This document shows positions 1 to 12,362 of a stretch of 64,000 nt of DNA, in pieces. Location of the stretch: contig JAMFTG010000330.1 of assembly GCA_023974075.1 (NCBI GenBank), forward strand, positions 100,363 to 164,362, in the 5' to 3' direction. The stretch is from Chaenocephalus aceratus. Lineage: Eukaryota; Chordata; Actinopteri; Perciformes; Channichthyidae. The position numbers and the translations under genes were made by a program. The stretch's first letter is position 1, and every line of letters starts with the position of its first letter. Under the pieces are notes generated by a model. That model did no database searches. It had not been told where the DNA came from and saw only the letters and a program-made list of their open reading frames with translations.

Positions 1-968
1 GAAGTGCGAGTGTTAAATAGTAATGTCACTATGTTCTGGAAGTCAACAAAGTAGGAAACACAGGGCATTTTATCCATTTCAGACCATTTACATGCACACA
101 AACATCTATAACACACTACAGGAAAGGGATACCCCGAAATTATAATAGTGTTTTTAACAAAAGTGGTGTTTAAAATGCACACACATTCAACTTCTCAAAA
201 GTTTTGCTTCTCAGAAAAATACATTTTAATGATGAGGCATAGGTTACTTTTCTGCTAAAAACACTCAATTTAGTCTTAGCCTTTGGTGTCCAAATGCTAA
301 TATCACATCCAAATAAACAGAGAGTTATACAAATTACATATTTCCTACTTTATAAGGAAATACAGATGAATAGCAGACTGTTGCTGCATCATGTTTCACA
401 TTCTGACTGATTGAGTGTTATTTAGGCTAACAACGGCCTAAAGTTCCCACGTTCTCTCCACTCCTCTAGTGTCAGAGGAGATGTGGCTTTCCCTGCTCGG
501 TGGTTAATGAGCCATACCTAATCTGACACCAGGTGTTTTGTTCCTCAGCTATCAGAAAGGAACAAAAGCCTGCAGGACGCCAGCATCAGCGAGCGGAGAT
601 GAAAACAAAAGCAACGACCCAAACACAGAACATTTCCCACACTTCACTAAAACAATGTGACATTTACCACACGTTGTTTCAACCACCTCAAAGTCTATGT
701 ATGTTGTCTTTTCCTGATCTAATGTTTTCTTTTTGTTCGGAGGTGACAGTACAATTGTGCATATCGATAGACACAAAAGAGTCTCTTTTATGTCTTATGC
801 CACCATATCTCTTTGATTGCTGTAATCTTTGATCATTTTGTATCACTTATTCTGTTGCTCAAACCAAAATAAGAGAAACACGGTGTTTTCTATAAACCCT
901 ACCAACAGGAAATTGGTATTTAAATGAATCCTTTTTACATAACTGTGACATGTCTCCACGCTTTAATG
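1..968. other. Intergenic or intronic sequence, no gene seen
   Basis: AT-rich sequence without a recognisable coding exon, RNA gene or repeat family. It lies just upstream of a bbs9 exon and may be bbs9 intron. Short open frames near 533-832 overlap on both strands and have no recognisable domain or codon pattern. Confidence 0.5.
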
Positions 969-1318
969 CAGTGGTTCCCAACTGGGAATTCTTACAATAG
1001 TACAGAAAAAAATGTGTCATTTAAAATTTGACGGATAAAAGAGACTGTTCAGAGGGGAGGGGTCTTCCTAAATAAGTAGTGAGTCTTAACATATTTGTTT
1101 ACTTGACAACAAGTGTACATTTCAAGTTGAAATGCATTTGTATTGAATGAGAGTTATACAAGTGATTTTCATTTAGGAGCAGTTGGGGTAAAAACGATAA
1201 CAAAGGGTTTAATACACGAAAACATTTAGGCGAATTATAACAGATGAGTGAGGGGGTACTTTATAGAATGGGGACCAGGTCAAGGGGTACACGAGACACA
1301 AAAGGTTGGGAACCCCTG
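969..1318. mobile_element. Short non-autonomous hAT-like element
   Basis: The left end reads CAGTGGTTCCCAACT and the right end is an inverted CAGGGGTTCCCAAC. The flanks CTTTAATG (961-968) and CCTTAATA (1319-1326) match at 6 of 8 bases, as expected for an aged hAT target-site duplication. No coding capacity is seen. It ends 9 bp before a bbs9 exon, inside the 3' splice-site region. A related copy lacking a clear left end lies at about 51905-52066. Confidence 0.7.
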
Positions 1319-1327
1319 CCTTAATAG

Positions 1328-1478
1328 ACACGGTGGTGGTGGGCAGCTACATGGGCATGCTGCGGATATTCTCCCCAAACGTCAACAAGACCAGCGAGGG
1401 AGGTCCGGCTGACGCCCTGCTGCTGGAGGTCCAGCTTAAAAACGCCACCATCCAGGTGGAAGTGGACAAGTTGGTCTC
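1328..1478 (+). CDS. bbs9: bbs9 (PTHB1) N-terminal beta-propeller exon, isolated
   Basis: A single exon whose translation includes VVVGSYMGMLRIFSP, then LLLEVQL and IQVEV, matching the start of the BBS9/PTHB1 beta-propeller (about residues 38-85 of the vertebrate protein). BBS9 is a subunit of the BBSome, which carries membrane proteins to and from cilia. An AG acceptor lies at 1326-1327 and a GTAAG donor at 1479-1483. The exon begins with two bases of a split codon and ends with TC, as expected before the next bbs9 exon. No other bbs9 exon is visible, so the rest lies to the left of the window, or this is a stranded fragment, or the NLR cluster sits in a bbs9 intron. A hAT-like element ends 9 bp before the exon. 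The last 12 or so bases and the donor are repeated at 52582, the edge of a segmental duplication. Confidence 0.85.
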
Positions 1479-4385
1479 GTAAGCAGACTGAAACTCAGGG
1501 AGAAGGCCATCGAAGGGTTAAAATAGATTGCCTTACGGTGGAATACAGGTTAATATAGTGTATATTTAGGTGATGAATGGAGAGAGTCTACTGGTACAAT
1601 GTAAGTGAATGATGTGCTTACTATGAGGTGCTCTCCATGGAGGATGGGACATGACATACAGTAAATATAACAACAACTAAATGAAATTATTAAATACAGA
1701 TAAGGGAACAAATAATATAATAATTGTTGGTATAAACAAATTACAGATTATACGATTAGTTTTTCGTGAATAGTATATTGTAGTATAACCGTAATGGTAT
1801 GTTGATGGTGCTCTTCCGAGAGTATCCTCAATCAACCTTCAAATAGCAGCAACAATGGATCACTGAAGGACTGAAGAGAGCGGGCTGCAGAGAGGAAGAG
1901 CCTGTGTGTTTCAACCGTCCCAAGTAACGAACATTAAGGTAAGACGGGTTTACCATCAGGATATCACACATTATTCACAATTGTAAATGTATTATCTCTG
2001 CCTGGGTGTTGTAGTATTGTTGTCAGTCCCCTCAGGAGAGAAAGCTTCATGTTGTCTCCGTCCATATAGTCAGGTGTCAGCAAAGACAACCAGCAACATG
2101 TGGTGTAAAAGCACAAAGAAATAAATTAATCTAAAACTAGATACATTAAAAACATGTGATAATAACAATAATAACATTCAGATCAGAATCAGAATACCTT
2201 TATTAGTGCCACAGAGGGGAAATGCACATTGTTACAGCAGAAAAGAGCCAGAGACAGCTTAATGTTACCTAAAGCGTGCTTACAAAAGTATTAAAGATTA
2301 AAAAAACTGAAAAACGCCATCATGTGCTTCTTGGTATTGAATATCTTCCTACTGCGTGGAAATGTTACTCACTGCAGTTTATTTAGACTAGGTTTATGAA
2401 GAAAACGTGTTATTACCGGGAACATGAGTGAAAAATAGTCACGTGGGATTAATTGAGTCGGGGTGATTAACGCAAAAATGTCATCATTGAAAACTGTTCT
2501 TCGTGTTCTCCGTAGCCGTTCCTCTGACTGTTTCCAAAGAGTTGAGGGACAGAAATTGAACCTCATGCAGGATTACGGGGCTGAACGCACTGCCATTTGT
2601 TGAGAAGACGATATTCCCTCATGGACCTGGAAGATAAACAGGGAGAGTACTCTTGTTATATAACCAATAATCACTGTAAACAGAGATCTCTTAAACAATT
2701 AGTAATAAGTTAACAAAAGTTCAATGTGATGTTCAGAGAGATGTTTATATTCCTCCACTTTCCCAGTGGTGGGTTTATTTATTTAAAATATATAATATGT
2801 AACATTTCCTTATTCGAATGTCAAAAAACGATTACCCTATGGTTTTTAAACATTATTTTTGAGTTGTGTTCATCCAATACCTGTTCTTTCACACAAGTGA
2901 AAAGCTAGCATTAGGCTATAAAGGACCTGCATCACAGTCACATGGTTTAACATCACAGCCAATGAGGAGATGAGTTTCTCCGTGATCAGCGTGATGACGT
3001 TATTATGAATTTAGCCACTCGTTAGAACCGCCTGTTTCAAGACACTCTTTGAGCTTTATATTATTTAACAGTTAAACATTTATTTTCTTGCTGTTTTTGT
3101 GTATATTGAAGGTATTATTATTTAGTGGCGTTATTGAAGTGAGTTAAAGGCATTTTGAAGGCATGTTTGGGCACTGGGTGTGATTGTATATATTGGAGAC
3201 AGGTGGTGGAGGGAGTAGAGAGCACTAGTGGGCTCATGGGCTGCGGTCCAACTGTCCGTTTAGTTTAGGAACCTTCCTAACGGAGTGAAATGACCCGGAA
3301 GAACCTCAGTGGCCGCCATGATAAGAGCTGTTGGAATTATCTAGATGATAGGAAAGGAGGTTTGAAACGTCCTTTATAACCTCCTTTAGCTGAGGAAACA
3401 CTGGACCTTCCTTTACGAAAGGAAAGGAAAACATGGTGCCCTAGCGTCCGCAACATTTACCGTGAATCAACATTGTGACAGAGAAATTATATCATGAAAG
3501 TTACTGTGCTTATTAAGCATTTTACTTGCCAAAGGGCTTTGTTTTGAACGTCCAACACTATGATAATATGATAATCAAAAGGAGAAATATGAACGCTACT
3601 TTTTTACTGAAATGATCAAATAAAGTCAACATTTCATATTGTTTACTGAGCTGTGTGGGGTTTTCTTAAACTTTAAACATGTTTTAATGGTGGTACACAG
3701 TGGTAGATGTTAAGGACTAACACGTTTATAGTAAATACATTATATTTATTTTAATATCTTTTCATACAATCATCATATGTATTGGGATTCACGTGGATTA
3801 ATACGTCTGGACCGGAGGGGGGCGAGCATAAGTTTCACTTCACTTTTTTATTTCAATTCCAACCTTGGTCTTGAAGAATATGTTTCTCTGTTGTCCACGT
3901 TCACAAAGCATAAAACAACACCATCAGAGCACGGTGCAGTCTCTAGATGCGCTTACAGTAGTCCGCCGTTCTTATTATACATCCATGTAGTCCGCTGTAT
4001 AGAAAACTGTAGTTTCCCCACAGCAGCAGACGCACATTTATGACGTCGGCTGGTGCATCATAAACACGTCGATAGTGAAAGTGCAGCCAGATTCTCAAAG
4101 CACCACAGTCTCTTTTCCTAAATCCTTTTGAATTATCATATCCACTATTCCTTAACCCCGTGACGTTCCACTCAGAGGTCGAGGAATAGACGATAGGAGC
4201 AGATTTTTGGACAATTCGACTGCAACCCTCGTTTTTTACCAGGGCGATACAAGCCACAAGGAAAGCCATAAAAAAGGGCTGAAGGAAAGGAATCGATAGG
4301 AAAGCTGCTCATTGTACTTTTGTTAATGATATTGGACCATGAAAATAAATAAATGCACAAACGGAGATTCTTGTCTGAACTTGTA
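1467..4385. repeat. Segmental duplication copy 1, left non-coding part
   Basis: From the last bases of the bbs9 exon this stretch is repeated, nearly base for base, at 52581-54716 in the same orientation. Bases 3423-4202 are absent from the other copy, an insertion here or a deletion there. A stretch ending at 1938 (ATTAAG followed by GTAAG) looks like a non-coding first exon but has no open frame. At 2181-2250 there is a common fish LINE-type 3' tail (TTTATTAGTGCCACAG) that is present in both copies and therefore predates the duplication. Confidence 0.85.
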
Positions 4386-4544
4386 CACTGAAAAAAAAGT
4401 GGAGTGACATTTACTTAGAAAAACCTCGGTAACAATATTCCACGCAGAAATTCTAAGTAAATTTAACAACCTACATTTCAAGTAAATTCTACTTACAGTT
4501 CAGAAGTGTTTCTAACTACAGGTACACAAGTAAACTTTACTGTG

Positions 4545-4785
4545 CATTCTGTTTTTCTTATTTAAGTGTACTCACTATTGCATAGTATTTTTTACTTAAA
4601 TATACAAGTAATAGTTACATAATATTTCTTCTTCTATTTAATTGTACTCATTATTGCATAGTATTTTTTACTTAAATATACAAGTAATAGTTACATAATA
4701 TTTCTTCTTCTATTTAATTGTACTCACTATTGCATAGTATTTTTTACTTAAATATATAAGTAATATTTACATAATATGTATTCTA
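4545..4785. repeat. 76-bp tandem repeat, about 3 units
   Basis: The phrase TACTCAYTATTGCATAG recurs at 4569, 4645 and 4721, exactly 76 bp apart, with the bases between almost unchanged. It lies just inside the left terminus of the CACTA-like element, where subterminal repeats that bind transposase are common in this superfamily. Confidence 0.85.
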
Positions 4786-5280
4786 CCTTTAACAGCAATA
4801 CCGTTAAATATGGGCATAACAAACATGAAACAATGTACTCTTTAAAACAGCAACTTTATGTTTTGAAACACTGGTAGAATTCTGAGCTAAAAAACAAAAA
4901 AATCACATTCATATCATATTCAGCACATGACTTTGCAAGAACACTAAGTGCAATCACTCATCCCTGACATCCCTTGCTTTTAGTGTTATAGAGAATAATT
5001 ACACAATATCTAGTTGTACAGTGGCCCTGAGAATTCAACGCACTCAAGAAAACATACAAAACACAATCAAATGAAGAAAACATCTTCACCAATTTGACAT
5101 GTGCAGCATTGAGCGGCAAATACTCAAAGCACAACACATGAAACTATTTCCAGGGGAAACTAAAAAGTGCTGTGTCAAGAACCCCCTCAACAAGGTTTTG
5201 AAACATTATCTTAACAATATACAAAACATGTAGTTGTACAAAGTGGGCTCAGGCAAAACATATGAAAAAGGTCACTGTTG

Positions 5281-7216
5281 CTAGACACCATAACTACCAA
5301 GTATTTCCTCTGAACTGCAAGTTGAAGAAACACCTTTGTATACACTTAGGCTACAAGTTTGTTGCACAATGCATGGACTTTGAGACATCTTCAGGACATT
5401 TAGCTCAAGAAAGAGCTTCTGAAATACTTCAAAAGTGTATTTCATCTTCGGTGGATAACTTAAGTTCATTGCATATATGAAGCCTGTGAGCAGAAGGCAA
5501 GCCTTTGACACACATCTGCAGTCATCAAGAACCTCACTTCCCTCGATGATGATGGACACATCGGCAGGGCCTTCGTGTGCTGCACTTCCACGGAGGACAA
5601 CTATTTTCATGACGTGCTCAGCGTAGTCTTCTCTGACGAATTCTTTGCTCACATCCTGTCAAAACATGTGAATCGGTGATGAGATACACTTTACTGTACA
5701 TGTTTTCTTTGAAGTGACTGAATATGCAAAAGGTCATTCATTAGGTTAAAGTGGCCATTTAATAGGGCTACCAATCCAAATGTTATCGAAACTGCAATAT
5801 TGCCTACAACAATTTTCAAATCACAGCAGGTGCGATATTTGTAAAAGAAAAATGTAAAGAAAACCTTTTTGTTTGCTACAAATCCTCGCAAAAATCACAC
5901 CATGATCATTTAAAAATGTTTCAATGAAAATGAGAATAATGATGATAATTTCCTGATATCGCAATATCAGTTAAAATAATTGCAATTACATTTTTTTTTT
6001 TATCGTTCAGCCCTAGTATTTAACCAACTATTGATGTTATAGTTCCTTTCCTTTTGTAGATAAAGACGGGGTAAGTTATGTAGGGTATTTGTAGTCACTT
6101 TTATTTCTTGGTTTAAAAAAGCTGCTCTGTTCCAAGCAGGAAGTAAAAGCTAGTATAGTACTGGATTCAGTTTAGCGAAAATGAGGTGGGATCGGGGGTT
6201 TAAAGGCTCACATCTTCAATTCTACTGAAAACCAAATTATGAATCAGAATGTAAAAAAAGATCATTAGAGAAAGAATGAAAAAAAGAATGAATGGAATAA
6301 AGTAAAATGTTTGCTTTTATTTTAAATATATTAAATACCAATTTATTTCATCTAAATGTTAACTTAATTAAAAGGACATGCCTTTTCCACATACTGGCAT
6401 GAGTCTCTAACCTGTAGAGATAACCATGTACAACAATCATCAGAACATTTACCTGGTAGTCTTTGATGAGTTCCTCTGTAGACTCTCCAAGGAACTCCAT
6501 CAAGCAGCGGATGATGGCATCTCGTCTATCTTCTACATGTAGCTGTTAAAACAGACAAGTACATTATTGTAGAGAGAAAGCAAAAGATGTTGCGTAATGG
6601 TCAATTGAACCTGCTCCAAAAGAAGGCACCAACTAGGTGCAAGGATGCAAAGCAGGATCAAGCTGTGCATACAAATGAGTTGATACACATTTAACTTAAA
6701 ACATCCTATGATGTGCCAAAAGAAACCCAGGGTCAGTTGGGTAGATGCCCTGCTGGCTTTGGGTCTTGGTCAGGCCGGCCAGATCATTACATTATTATTA
6801 TTATTATTATCATCTGTTCTCAGTGAGTAAGAGCCCAACATACATTGATCAATTGCAATTGTATGAATTTTACACTTTACCTGACTGAGTGAATCCAGCA
6901 GGGGTCTTATTTTTGTGCCTGCAACTCCGCCTTTTGTCCCAAATATCTCCTGCAGTTTTGGGGTGTAAAAGTCCAGTTTGGTCAAAAAGGTTTGCTCGAG
7001 ATGAATTGTTGTAATCCTTTGGAACTCCTCTTTGATCTGAAACAACAAGGTGATAAAAACATTAAATGTTTTAAACGAACAAGGGCAATCTGTATAAAGA
7101 CAAGGGACTGAGTTGCAGCGTCCACCATTTACATGTTTTAGCCTGTAGTGCTTTAACAATCCTGTCCTTTTGTTAGATTCAAAGCTACATGTTTTGCACA
7201 CCCATCTAGTGGAATC
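5281..7216 (-). CDS. Transposon-borne C2H2 zinc-finger / SAMD3-like fish gene
   Basis: At least three exons can be joined in frame on the minus strand. A finger exon ends somewhere near 7050; it carries CKTCSFES and HYRLKH, a C2H2 finger, then a partial second finger. Exons 6881-7036 and 6453-6542 are both phase 0 with AG/GT borders. The terminal exon is 5281-5655, with stop near 5281, and contains VSIIIEGSEVL and LSYPPKMKYTFEVFQK. These blocks resemble a large uncharacterised fish family often named SAMD3-like or zinc-finger-containing. The three 3' exons have no stops or frameshifts. The second finger lacks its histidines and the donor after it is not convincing, so the gene may be degenerate at its 5' end. 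Its role is unknown; lying inside a CACTA-like element it may be transposon cargo. Confidence 0.6.
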
Positions 7217-7547
7217 TGAAAAAAACACAAATGAATTCAATCTTTAAACCTCTTGAAACTAAACCATGTTACAAAAACATTTATATGTCAACTTAAACTT
7301 CTAACAGTACTGAGTTGATGAACTTACTCTGCATTAGCTGTCAAAGACGAAATTGCTGAATGACTCAATTTCCCTTGGTAACCTGTGAAATATATAGAAA
7401 GTACATTAGAAATGAATTATGTAAATTACAGAACTTACTGTCTTGCAATTTATTTCTTAAATATGAACACAACAATATACATTCAGAGCCATTTTTATCA
7501 TGTAAAATGTTATTTAAAAAATAATTCTATCACACATGTATACATCA

Positions 7548-8448
7548 GAGTTCCCGTTAGCCGGTAATTACCGGACTACGACCGGTAAAATGTGCTGAAG
7601 ACCGGCAAATCTAAATCTCTCCGGTCAAAGTGTCCGTTCAAAATAATTTCCGCTTAGCGCAATACCACATCAGTTGCGCAACTTGCACCATTTATGTGAC
7701 AGACAAGAGTATGTGACAGACAAGAAGAGTCAACTCTAATGTCTAACACTTAATGTGGAGAAAGAGATGTCCTGGATGGGTTGATTGTGCGTTGATCTGT
7801 TGGTAATGCCTCGGGGTTCCGGTGGGCATGTAAACAAATGCATAATGCTGCGCTATACTTTGTGGCCTCATCCAGTTGCATAGCGACACTTATTGTTTAG
7901 GTCTGTTAATAAGCAGGTAGTCCTATCATTAGCTAGAACTAGCTGGATCTGATCGATATGGACATAAACGGAGTGAAGTCTAATCTGACGGGAGAGAGAG
8001 ATCAGCTGCTGCTGACGAGTCGACACGCAGCTCTGCATGATCACATGCAGCGGTGAGCGGAACAAAACACACACTTCAGGTTAGAATATAGCTATTATTA
8101 CTATTGTAGCTATTTTAATTACCTCTCAAACTACCTAAACTAGTTATAGATGTGTTTAGTTTTACTGTCGGGTCACTCATTACTGACCCGTGAGCTGCAT
8201 GAGACTGGCGGGCTCGAAGAAGAGGGAGAGCGCTCCGTTTATTATTCCCGTGTTATTGTAAATTACTGTTCACTTTTGAATAATGTAGTTAATCTACTAT
8301 AATTAGTTTGTTTAATATCGAATCATTTCAATTTGTTTTAAAGCTCAATAAATAACAAAGAAGACCTTTGACCGGCACTCATTTTGTCTGGAAGATTTAA
8401 ACTTTAACGGACATGTTGACCGGCGAAAAAATATTCTAACAGGAACTC
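7548..8448. mobile_element. Nested short DNA element with inverted ends
   Basis: GAGTTCCCGTTAG at the left faces CTAACAGGAACTC at the right, differing at one base. The interior is rich in CCGGT motifs near both ends. The flanks share ACAT-like bases but no exact target duplication. It lies in the 5' region of the zinc-finger gene. The superfamily is undetermined; the end sequence would allow hAT. Confidence 0.5.
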
Positions 8449-8959
8449 ACATACAACGTATCACTGCATTCAAGGCTAATCAATACGCAAAGTAATAATA
8501 ACGTAATAATACTTTTATCCAAAATACAACCGTTCAATACAATGACAGACCTGCCTCTACACGGGAACGTTTGCGTTTATGCACAGTACGCGTTTTCTAA
8601 AAAGTCTTCCGTTCACACGCATTTGTTTAATTTAACGTGTCTGTTCAGACGAGACCGCTCGACCCGCTGTAGTACATATGCCAGGCCTGTAAGTGGCGCT
8701 GCTGCCGCCACAAAATATACCAAAAACAGTGAAGAAGACCCGGAGCATGGTTGCCCTTCTGTTTATGCCCCGCGGTGGATTTAGCAACATGTAGTAGTTC
8801 ATGTAATTCTCCATGTCCACTTGTTGCTGTGGTAGAGGAGCTGTAGATTGTTCACTAACATCGGTAGAATGGTCAGTAGCAGTAGCGCTAGCAGTAGCAC
8901 TGACAGTAGCACTCGTGTAAACGGAGTCTCAGAGCTCACAGCTCCTCAGATCTGTTCAG

Positions 8960-9060
8960 AAACTAGACAAAAGTGAAACAAGTACAAACCACAGACTTGT
9001 CAAAGCATTAATTCATGGTTTTTACTAACCGGTATCAGTATGTTGTTACGGGCCGGGACA
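8960..9060. repeat. Repeat shared with the hAT at 55.1-56.5 kb
   Basis: The words TTCAGAAACTAGACAAAAGT and AAAGCATTAATTCATGG recur at about 55898-56140, where about 150 bp of extra sequence separates them. The same mobile sequence appears to have reached both elements. No coding capacity is seen. Confidence 0.6.
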
Positions 9061-10010
9061 ACCCAAACTGCGCTACGTGCTGCACTGGAGAAGCGCCAAC
9101 AGTGAATCCATGGAGGCAAACACACTCACCTTTTAAATCGCGCTGTTCATATTTCATTGCAAATATAATATTCCTTGACCACTTTGTCCTTCTCTAGGCT
9201 GCAGTGAAACTGACCGCATCACGTACTCAGTCGTCATACTGCTGAGTATTTCTTTTGTTGAGCTGGAGCCATGAACACCCCCCTCTCCCGAAATAAAAAA
9301 CTATTCAAATTTTTAAAAAGTGCGCCAGTGCCATAGTTTCCATTATAAACGGCGAATGTTGTTGGAGTCGAGAACTTTGAAGTTTCAAATAAGCCTTAAA
9401 AAAAAAAATATTACATCTGATGTGTGGAACTTGCATGAAACCGGGCTAAGTTTGCTAGCACGATAACGAGCTAGTTAGCCAGCTATTCTGTCGGCTAATG
9501 TTAGCTAACTTAGCCTTACATTTTTAATAACCAAATACTGACTTCAGCTGACAAGCTAATAGGAATGTAACAAGTTAACCAATCACATAAACATACTCAC
9601 ATGTCTCCACATCGATGAATATTCAAATGAAATGGTCGACCAAGCAGTCTTCAAGTTCCACTCAAATGTCAACCTTCTGAGTGGACTGTCCGTGCTTGAC
9701 TGCGGGGGCAATGTGCGCGGGAAATACTCTCCCCTGACGTCACCCACAGTTAACTCGCATTTCCCATGTACATTTCAATAGCTTTAACAGGTTGTACAGT
9801 CAATACAATAATTTAGGTAATATTTACTTAGTGCTATTGTTAAAATTCACTTATGAAAATGAAGATTCAAAATTACTTAGAAACACAAGTAACACATTAA
9901 ATAAAAGGAGACATTTTGAGTAAAATTACTGAAATAGTAATGTATTGTAGAATTTATACATATAATCAAAGTAATATTTACAAAGCCAAAAAGTCCTTTT
10001 TTTCAGTGTA

Positions 10011-10217
10011 TCATTGCCGTGCGTAAGATTCAATAACTGGTGCCTCAGCTGCAGGGTTATTTTAAGTTAATTATCTGTTTTATTTCTATATGATTTTTGG
10101 GCTTCAGACACATATAAGCCTCAACATTCAGAAATGTGGTATTTATTGGATATAAGTATGTCTAACGTTAACATTTCTTAAAATGTTGTTAATCACATTA
10201 TTTCAGACGTCAAAACA
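10011..10217. repeat. Segmental duplication copy 1, continuation
   Basis: This matches 54717-54912 almost base for base and carries no gene. It resumes the duplicated sequence after the CACTA-like insertion. Confidence 0.8.
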
Positions 10218-11202
10218 AAGCGACGTGCAGTCAGGGGAGGCAGATTCTCACCTGTCATACTCTAATGTAACGGAAAAACAACTAAAGAAAACTAAATAGT
10301 AATAATAATAAAATGTCTCCACTGATCTGTGTTGTAAATGTGATTTATGTATGATTCCAATCGCTTTTTATAGTCAAAATCAGCAAATTTGCCGAGCTCC
10401 GCTACAACTACGGGTAGTGATAAGGAGTGAGGCAGGGACGAGCTCTGCCTCTCGTAAACCCACAGTAACTTGCTGGAGCGCGGGCACTAATTTAATGCGG
10501 GCACTTTGTGAGCGCGCTCAAGCCAGTTACTGTGGGGTGAGGTGAGGCACAGATGAGGTCTGCCTCACCTCAGATTCGTCACCCCACAGAAACTGTCTGG
10601 AAAGCGGGCCCTAAACGCATGCCTGCACCATCTCACTGTATGTCACCAATGTAATGTTTGTAGATCCCTTTATTACATTTATCCTCGCCATCCATAGTCT
10701 CTAAATAACTTATTTCACGTATATGATATTTAGGCTCGCTGGTCTCATCACACAACGGCAATGAAAAAAGCACCAGCCAGGGAGGCAGCCATAATCTCTG
10801 CCGCACTGAAGGGGGCGCAAGTGAGCCCACAGGTTCTTGTTGCTACTGTTATTCTACGCAAACAACAAACTAGACTTTTGAAACTACAGGAAGATAAGGA
10901 GGACTTTTACAACAAAGTAATAGAGATTGTTGTCCAGAAGGATAGCATGGACTTCATCTTCAAGTCAAGGTAAGACCTCAATTGTAATGAAAATGGGATC
11001 TTACTAAGAAAGAACAATCCAATATTTAAATTGTGGGTATCCTTTTGTTGAACGGTCTGTTTAAAATGAATTGAAGCATCAGACTAAAAAAGCTTTTTGA
11101 AAATAAACGAATATTTCGATTAAGGTCAAAATATAATATTTGTAAATCTGACTCTGAAAGAGTCAGTGCCTCACCAGCCATGTACCTCACCGCACGTCAC
11201 TG
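10218..11202. mobile_element. hAT-like element remnant with GACGTGC ends
   Basis: The left end GCGACGTGCAGTCAGG faces an inverted GTGACGTGCGGTGAGG. The other duplication copy lacks the block and holds unrelated bases at 54915-54985. Internally, GTGAGGCA-type motifs recur in both orientations. I found no clean 8-bp target duplication. An open frame at 10761-10973 has no recognised domain. Confidence 0.5.
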
Positions 11203-12321
11203 TTGCCATCAGTGTGTGAATAAGAAGTAAAACATATAAGGCTGCTGTTATTTTGCAGCTGAAAGAATGAAGATATTGAAGTAACTGTTATTTTGTATAT
11301 ATTGATTGTTGTGTTTTATCTTAATGTGTGCATATATGGAAATGTGTTGATTGTATATATAGAGGATATACATTTGTATATATATTTGTATATTTGTATT
11401 TTGTATTCGGGATTGTTGGAAACGTTATTTCGATCTCTCTATCTGTACAAACACACAGAGAAATTGATATTAAAGTTGACTTTGAAAGAGAAAGTAGATT
11501 GGTCTATTGGTATTTACACAGATTCGATTCAATCACTATATTTCATTTCACTTTTCAAGGGATACTCTACGCATCCTTTGTTTGTATCAGACCTAAACGC
11601 AGTTCTTGAGCAAAACGTTTAAATCTGTTAAACTGTCACTGGAGACAAATAATGTGAGTTTTATCGGTTTATTTTAACAATGTGATCGCATGATTCCTTC
11701 AGGTATTACTGCAGATCTGCTGTAAGCTAGCTAGCTAACCTTGTCCTTTCAGATATACTGACAAAACACTTAATATGAAACAGACTCTGCCACCAACAGA
11801 GACAGTTTGCCAACTTTATAATGTTGACAAACTGTCATTATACTGTTCTATATCTTTATAATATCTACACTTTTTAGTGTCCGCCTTTCAGTTTTGTTTT
11901 AAGCTTCTTGCAGCGTTTCGTTAATGTAAGGCAAGGCAAGGCAAGTTTATTTATATAGCACTTTTCGACGCAGGGTAATTCAAAGTGCTTGTAGGACTTT
12001 TAGTAAACGCTGCGCATGTTTCCTCAAGTTGGTAAATATTTTCTAAATGCTGAGCATGTGTTCAAGTTGGTGAAGATGTTTCTTCATTTGCATGTGTTTT
12101 GGAACATTTGTGTTTTTATATTGCATTGTATTTGAAGCTTCAGCGCCTTTCTCCTAATGTAAGTGTTGTGGGCCATTGGAGCAGGTTAGCTCCTGTTAGC
12201 CACTCCATGTTAGCCATAAATGGGAGGCACAGATTTCATCAAGTGATACACATATTACCTATGATTTGATTGCATGTACGAGAGTTTGGATATATCTGGA
12301 GGATATGGGTTCAATACTCAC
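11203..12321. repeat. Segmental duplication copy 1, NLR 3' flank
   Basis: Collinear with 54990-57996 apart from insertions in either copy. At about 11934-11995 a short fish repeat (GGCAAGTTTATTTATATAGC) is inserted that is missing from the other copy. No coding exon could be supported, and no B30.2/SPRY exon, which many fish NLRs have at this end, is present. Confidence 0.75.
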
Positions 12322-12362
12322 ATTTCTTCTGTTTCTTGGCTCTCATTGTCTTGCCTCAGATC
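12322..12362 (-). other. Candidate 41-nt terminal exon, NLR copy 1
   Basis: The block has a CTGCAG acceptor and a GTGAGT donor on the minus strand and the same length as its counterpart at 57997-58037. Read in the phase left by the last LRR exon, it gives a stop after one codon (ATC TGA), so the receptor could end here. In the other copy the same frame stays open. It may instead be an untranslated exon. Confidence 0.35.

Larger units (their letters stand above)
4386..10008. mobile_element. CACTA-like (EnSpm) DNA transposon, 5.6 kb
   Basis: The ends are CACTGAAAAAAAAG and, inverted at the right, CACTGAAAAAAAG. A TA flanks both sides (4384-4385 and 10009-10010). The paralogous segment at 54700-54725 runs through the site without the element, so this is a true insertion after the duplication. 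CACTG termini with a 2-bp target duplication fit animal EnSpm/CACTA elements. I did not recognise a CACTA transposase. Near the left end is a 76-bp tandem repeat. Inside lies a spliced gene on the minus strand with a C2H2 finger, and a nested element at 7548-8448. The superfamily assignment rests on the termini only. Confidence 0.7.

Noticed and set aside
2369..2566. Minus-strand frame in the duplicated flank as a gene
   Set aside because: The second copy at about 53590-53690 has an extra CGTCT and other changes that break it, and there is no domain.
5700..6020. Complete hAT element ending TTTATCGTTCAGCCCTAG
   Set aside because: Only the right end is recognisable; no matching left end or duplication was found.
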